From contig JAURJT010000036.1 of NCBI GenBank assembly GCA_030832095.1, positions 1-49,358 of the forward strand: a stretch of DNA of 49,358 nt, written 5' to 3'. Within the stretch, counting starts at the first letter, position 1. Each line of letters begins with the position of its first letter. Both the position numbers and the translations under genes were made by a program. Of this stretch, positions 45,647 to 49,358 are shown one piece after another. The notes under the pieces were generated by a model that did no database searches, was not told the origin of the DNA, and saw only the letters and a list, made by a program, of their open reading frames with translations. Source of the DNA: Gammaproteobacteria bacterium (GTDB lineage: Bacteria; Pseudomonadota; Gammaproteobacteria; Burkholderiales; Burkholderiaceae_B).

Positions 45647-45919
45647 TTACTCGCTAGGCGGCACGTAGCCTTGCGCTTCGATGTCGCCACCCTCAAACAA
45701 AAACTTTGTCATCTGTTCTTTTAGATACTTGCGCGCGCGCGTATCGGCCAGATTCAGGCGATTTTCGTTCACGAGTCTGGTTTGAATGGCTTTCCATTCT
45801 TCCCAAGCTTCTTGCGAAATACTTTGCCAGATTTTGACACCCATTTCGCCGGGATACGGAGGGTACTCAAGACCAGGGGCTTCTTTGTTGAGTTTGACAC
45901 ACTGCACGGTACGACTCAT
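45647..45919 (-). CDS. yggX: oxidative damage protection / iron-trafficking protein YggX
   Basis: YggX protects iron-sulphur clusters from oxidation and may carry ferrous iron. The 90-residue product starts [20 protein letters not shown], with the conserved Cys7, and has the family segments [20 protein letters not shown] and [18 protein letters not shown] lies upstream of the ATG. It follows argA on the same strand after 74 bases, an arrangement also found in related species, so they may share a transcript. Confidence 0.95.
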   Translation of the reverse strand: MSRTVQCVKLNKEAPGLEYPPYPGEMGVKIWQSISQEAWEEWKAIQTRLVNENRLNLADTRARKYLKEQMTKFLFEGGDIEAQGYVPPSE

Positions 45920-45993
45920 GGCAACATCCTGCTAGTTAGTTATTCCCGATTGTAGAGGGATTTGAAAACCTTACGGCCTCAAACCCTTAGTCT

Positions 45994-47352
45994 TTACAAG
46001 CGTTTAATAAAAATCAGACTATTTCGCGAGCGGTTGTAATGCGCTTGCTTTTCTTTGGGTAAATCAGCAACCCCACCTTGTACAAAGCCTCGTTTGATAA
46101 ACCAATGCGAGGTACGCGTGGTGAGCACAAACAGGCGTTTTGCACCCATCGCACGAGCGCGCGACTCCATGTGGCGCAGCAAGATTTCGCCCTCGCCGGT
46201 GCCTTGCCATTCAGGATGCACGATCAGACAGCCCATTTCGGCCATCTGCGATTGTGGAAAGTCATTGAGGGTGGCGCAACCGTAGATCACACCATCGTGC
46301 TCAAGCACCGTGAAATTTTCAACTTCTCGCTCAATCACGGCCCGGCCTCGCGGCAACAGGGTGCCATCCAGCTCAAGCGGTTCAATCAACTGCAGCAGGG
46401 CGCCTACGTCATCAATGGTGGCTGGGCGTAAATCGTCAAGTGTGTCTTCAACCACCATGGTGCCTACGCCGTCATGGGTAAAGATCTCGAGTAAGACTAC
46501 GCCGTCCATCGAAAAGGGGATTAAGTGCGCGCGGGTCACACCACGCTTGACTGCGCGTGAGGCGTACTGCAGGTAATGGGCCGTATCCGCATCGATCGAA
46601 CCCTCGGCGAGCATGGCGTCTGCGTCTAACCGCGCAAGTTCAGTGTCAACCGAGCCATCGGGGGAGACCACACCGGGGGTTTCGATCAAAAAGATGAGTT
46701 TCTCTGCGCGCAGTGCAGTGGCCACGCTGGTGGCAAGCTCTTCCATTGACAGGTTGAACGCATCGCCCGTTGGCGAAAACCCGAGCGGCGACAGCAACAC
46801 AATCGAACCACGTTCGATGGCAAAGCGCAGTGCCTCGGCATCTATTTTGCGAACTTGACCGGTATGCTGATAGTCGATGCCGTCAATAATCCCAGTTGGA
46901 CGTGCCGTCACAAAGTTACCCGAGAGCACGCGAATTTGAGCGTGCGACATCGGAGTGTTGGGCAAACCTTGGCTGAACGCGGCCTCGATATCCAGGCGAA
47001 TCTCACCTGCCGCCTCTTTTGCACATTCAAGGGCGTTGGCGTCCATGGGCGCACGGCCGCGGTCAAATTGCTGTTCAAAGCCCTTTAACCGTAACTGTTC
47101 GTTGACTTGGGGGCGCGAGCCGTGCACCAGCACTAATTTAATCCCTAGCGCCGACAGTAACGACAGGTCTTGCACCAAGGTATTGAGGACATTGGCTTGC
47201 ACCAGCTCACCACCAAAGGCCACGACGAAGGTCTTTCCCCTGAAGGCGTGAACATAGGGGGCAACTTCGCGAAACCAACGCACAAATTGAGCGGCAGCAA
47301 ATTCAGGGGCTTCTTGGGCGGATACGGTCTCTTGTTCGGGCGTGTCGGACAT
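45994..47352 (-). CDS. argA: amino-acid N-acetyltransferase (N-acetylglutamate synthase)
   Basis: ArgA acetylates glutamate with acetyl-CoA, the first step of arginine synthesis. The 452-residue product has an amino-acid-kinase-like domain (about 1-290, FVVAFGGELVQ, LVLVHGSRPQVNEQL) that binds arginine for feedback inhibition, and a C-terminal GNAT domain (about 300-452) with GCLIVHPEWQGTGEGEILLRHME as the acetyl-CoA loop. Length and order match E. coli ArgA (443). It is divergent from hrpA, and the two promoters share an 81-base gap. Confidence 0.95.
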   Translation of the reverse strand: MSDTPEQETVSAQEAPEFAAAQFVRWFREVAPYVHAFRGKTFVVAFGGELVQANVLNTLVQDLSLLSALGIKLVLVHGSRPQVNEQLRLKGFEQQFDRGRAPMDANALECAKEAAGEIRLDIEAAFSQGLPNTPMSHAQIRVLSGNFVTARPTGIIDGIDYQHTGQVRKIDAEALRFAIERGSIVLLSPLGFSPTGDAFNLSMEELATSVATALRAEKLIFLIETPGVVSPDGSVDTELARLDADAMLAEGSIDADTAHYLQYASRAVKRGVTRAHLIPFSMDGVVLLEIFTHDGVGTMVVEDTLDDLRPATIDDVGALLQLIEPLELDGTLLPRGRAVIEREVENFTVLEHDGVIYGCATLNDFPQSQMAEMGCLIVHPEWQGTGEGEILLRHMESRARAMGAKRLFVLTTRTSHWFIKRGFVQGGVADLPKEKQAHYNRSRNSLIFIKRL

Positions 47353-47380
47353 GGTGGTTTGTATTGAAAACCTCGTGATG

Positions 47381-47409
47381 CTGTGAAAGTAGAAGATAAA
47401 TTTTATAAT
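47381..47409 (+). promoter_or_regulatory. candidate promoter of hrpA
   Basis: A perfect TATAAT (47404-47409) follows a weak -35 (CTGTGA, 47381-47386) with a 17-bp spacer. Transcription would start near 47416. The same AT-rich core read on the other strand (TATAAA) may serve argA. Confidence 0.45.
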
Positions 47410-47433
47410 GTGAACGTGTCCAGATCAGAAAAT

Positions 47434-49358
47434 ATGTCTCAATCAAAGCCTGATGCGGGGATAACGCCAACGATTACCCCTGAAAGCGTTGTCATTTCCC
47501 CACGCCAGCCCCCTCAGATCGTCTATCCCGAAGATCTCCCAGTCAGCGCTCGCAGGCTCGAGATCGCGCGGGCGATCGCCGAGCATCAGGTGATTATTGT
47601 CAGTGGCGAGACCGGTTCGGGCAAAACCACTCAGCTGCCAAAGATTTGTCTTGAGCTTGGGCGTGGCTTAAAAAAGATGATTGGTCACACCCAACCGCGC
47701 AGGCTGGCTGCCAGTTCAGTCGCTAAGCGAATCGCCGATGAGCTCAAAACCCCGCTGGGCGAGTGGGTCGGGTATCAGGTTCGGTTTCAAGACCGCAGCA
47801 GCGCTCAAACCGCGATCAAGCTCATGACTGACGGCATTTTGCTTGCCGAGTCTCAGCGTGATCCCCTGCTGCGTCGCTACGACACCATCATCATCGATGA
47901 GGCCCATGAGCGAAGTTTGAACATTGATTTCTTGCTGGGATACCTTAAGCAGCTGTTGCCCCGACGTCCCGACCTTAAATTGATTATTACGTCGGCCACG
48001 ATCGACGCAACGCGGTTCTCGCAACATTTTGCCGATGCCAAAGGGCGCGCGGCCCCCGTCATTGAAGTGTCGGGCCGACTCTACCCCGTTGATATTCGTT
48101 ATCGCCCGGTCAATGATCCCGAACGTCTTGAGGCCAGCACCGCGGCGCAGCCCCCCGCAGGGCAGTCTGAACGAGGCTTGGCGCGTGACGAAGAGCGTGA
48201 TTTGATCAACGCGCTAGTCGATGCGGTAGACGAGTGCGCACAGGTTGGCGCCGGTGATATCTTGGTCTTCTTGCCGGGCGAGCGTGAAATTCGTGAGGCT
48301 GCTGAATCGTTACGCAAGCATCACCCGCCTGGTACACAAGTGCTGCCCCTCTATGCGCGCTTGTCACAGGCAGAGCAAGAAGAAATCTTTACTCCTCAAA
48401 GCAGTGGGCGGCGTATTATTTTGGCCACCAACGTCGCCGAAACGTCTCTGACGGTGCCAGGTATTCGTTTTGTGATTGATACTGGGCTTGCGCGCGTGAA
48501 GCGTTATTCGTGGCGCAACAAGGTCGAGCAGTTGCGCATCGAGCCCATCAGCCAGGCGTCCGCTAACCAGCGTGCAGGGCGCTGCGGCCGGTTAGGCCCC
48601 GGGGTATGTATTCGGTTGTACGACGAGCCAAGTTTCAAAGAGCGCCCAGCCTTCACCGACCCCGAGATCTTGCGCTCGTCGCTTGCCGGCGTGATCCTAC
48701 GCATGAAGGCGTTAAAGCTGGTTGAGATCGAAGACTTTCCCTTTGTTGATCCGCCATCAGGTCGTGCAATCGCTGATGGCTATCACTTGCTGCAAGAGCT
48801 CGGCGCGATTGATCCCGACTCCAGCACCGACACCGGTCTGACAATCACGGGCCAGGCGTTAGCTAAGTTGCCGGTCGACCCCCGGATCGGTCGCATGATT
48901 TTGGCGGCGCGCGAGCAAAACTGTCTGACTGAGATGTTGATCATCGCAGCGGCGCTTTCGGTGCAAGATCCACGCGATCGCCCCATGCAACCCCGCGAGG
49001 CGGCCGAACTGGCGCACGCCAAGTTTGCCGATGATAAATCTGAGTTCATCTCATACATAAATTTATGGCGCTGGTATCACGAACAGGTCGACCATAAAGC
49101 TTCGCAGCGTAAGTTGGTTGCCCAATTGCGCCAGCAGTTTTTGTCGCCCGTGCGTTTACGCGAGTGGCACGATATCCATCGTCAGTTGCTGGCGCTGGCT
49201 GGCGAGCAGGGGTGGCGGCTGAATCAAAGCGAGGCTACCTTTGAGCAATTGCATGTGGCTTTAATGTCAGGCCTGCTTGGCAATCTTGGGTTGCAGTCTG
49301 AAGAAGCGGGGCACTTTATGGGCGCACGTGAGTTGCGCTTTTGGATTCACCCCGGCTC
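47434..49358 (+). CDS. hrpA: ATP-dependent RNA helicase HrpA (5' half; cut by the window end)
   Basis: HrpA is a DEAH-box RNA helicase, in E. coli involved in mRNA processing and rescue of stalled ribosomes. About 641 codons of a protein that is usually near 1300 residues are visible. Motifs: Walker A GETGSGKTT at 58-66, DEAH at 155-158, SAT at 187-189, and QRAGRCGR from 379. Helicase-associated domains follow. The frame is open back to a GTG at 47416, but that base is where transcription would start, so the ATG at 47434 is preferred. No frameshift was seen up to the window end. Confidence 0.93.
   Translation, partial: MSQSKPDAGITPTITPESVVISPRQPPQIVYPEDLPVSARRLEIARAIAEHQVIIVSGETGSGKTTQLPKICLELGRGLKKMIGHTQPRRLAASSVAKRIADELKTPLGEWVGYQVRFQDRSSAQTAIKLMTDGILLAESQRDPLLRRYDTIIIDEAHERSLNIDFLLGYLKQLLPRRPDLKLIITSATIDATRFSQHFADAKGRAAPVIEVSGRLYPVDIRYRPVNDPERLEASTAAQPPAGQSERGLARDEERDLINALVDAVDECAQVGAGDILVFLPGEREIREAAESLRKHHPPGTQVLPLYARLSQAEQEEIFTPQSSGRRIILATNVAETSLTVPGIRFVIDTGLARVKRYSWRNKVEQLRIEPISQASANQRAGRCGRLGPGVCIRLYDEPSFKERPAFTDPEILRSSLAGVILRMKALKLVEIEDFPFVDPPSGRAIADGYHLLQELGAIDPDSSTDTGLTITGQALAKLPVDPRIGRMILAAREQNCLTEMLIIAAALSVQDPRDRPMQPREAAELAHAKFADDKSEFISYINLWRWYHEQVDHKASQRKLVAQLRQQFLSPVRLREWHDIHRQLLALAGEQGWRLNQSEATFEQLHVALMSGLLGNLGLQSEEAGHFMGARELRFWIHPG

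Overview
The window is a stretch of bacterial chromosome made almost entirely of housekeeping genes. Gene content, gene order and the protein sequences fit a betaproteobacterium of the Burkholderiales, most likely Alcaligenaceae-like (relatives of Bordetella/Achromobacter). This is inferred from the layout rimP-nusA-infB-rbfA-truB, xseB-ispA-dxs, rpsF-priB-rpsR-rplI and alaC-hom-thrC, and from remembered similarity of RimP to Bordetella. I saw no rRNA, tRNA, CRISPR array, insertion sequence, prophage or integrase.

Layout. 1-10483 (+): the tail of a probable scpB, rluB, then the translation operon rimP-nusA-infB-rbfA-truB with typA, preceded by a leader that ends in an intrinsic terminator. 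10579-14966: a LOG-family gene divergent from polA (their start codons overlap), then htpX. 15161-16315 (-): an orphan Rieske oxygenase with a terminator in its own leader. 16504-19606 (+): xseB-ispA-dxs. 19724-21156 (+): rpsF-priB-rpsR-rplI. 21257-23564 (+): an unusual kinase-like gene and dnaB. 23558-28999 (-): a penicillin-binding endopeptidase, pdxA, a PIN-PhoH ATPase, a Bcp peroxiredoxin and a Mth938-like protein. 29242-33537 (+): alaC-hom-thrC-crcB. 33539-36586 (-): the squalene genes hpnC-hpnD-hpnE. 36796-44658 (+): an SDR oxidoreductase, radA, a YbbP-like permease, kdkA, an ArsC-like reductase, rmuC and rpiA. 44801-47352: phoU behind a Pho box, then argA-yggX on the minus strand. 47434 to the end (+): the first half of hrpA.

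How the genes connect. Dxs and IspA supply isoprenoid precursor up to farnesyl diphosphate, which HpnD, HpnC and HpnE turn into squalene; the cyclase that would make hopanoids is not in the window. AlaC, Hom and ThrC link alanine/aspartate-family amino acid metabolism to threonine. RimP, RbfA, InfB, RluB, TruB, TypA, S6, S18 and L9 serve ribosome assembly and translation. PolA, DnaB, PriB, RadA, RmuC and XseB serve replication and repair. KdkA points to a Kdo-containing lipid A core.

I found no clear new multi-gene system. The least explained signals are small and non-coding: a perfectly periodic six-unit 17-bp array in front of phoH, a 45-bp duplication that copies the start codon of the kinase-like gene, a terminator in the leader of the Rieske gene, overlapping divergent start codons for LOG and polA, and a cluster of inverted repeats between hpnC and the SDR gene. 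Coordinates and motifs were read by eye; no database search or folding program was used.
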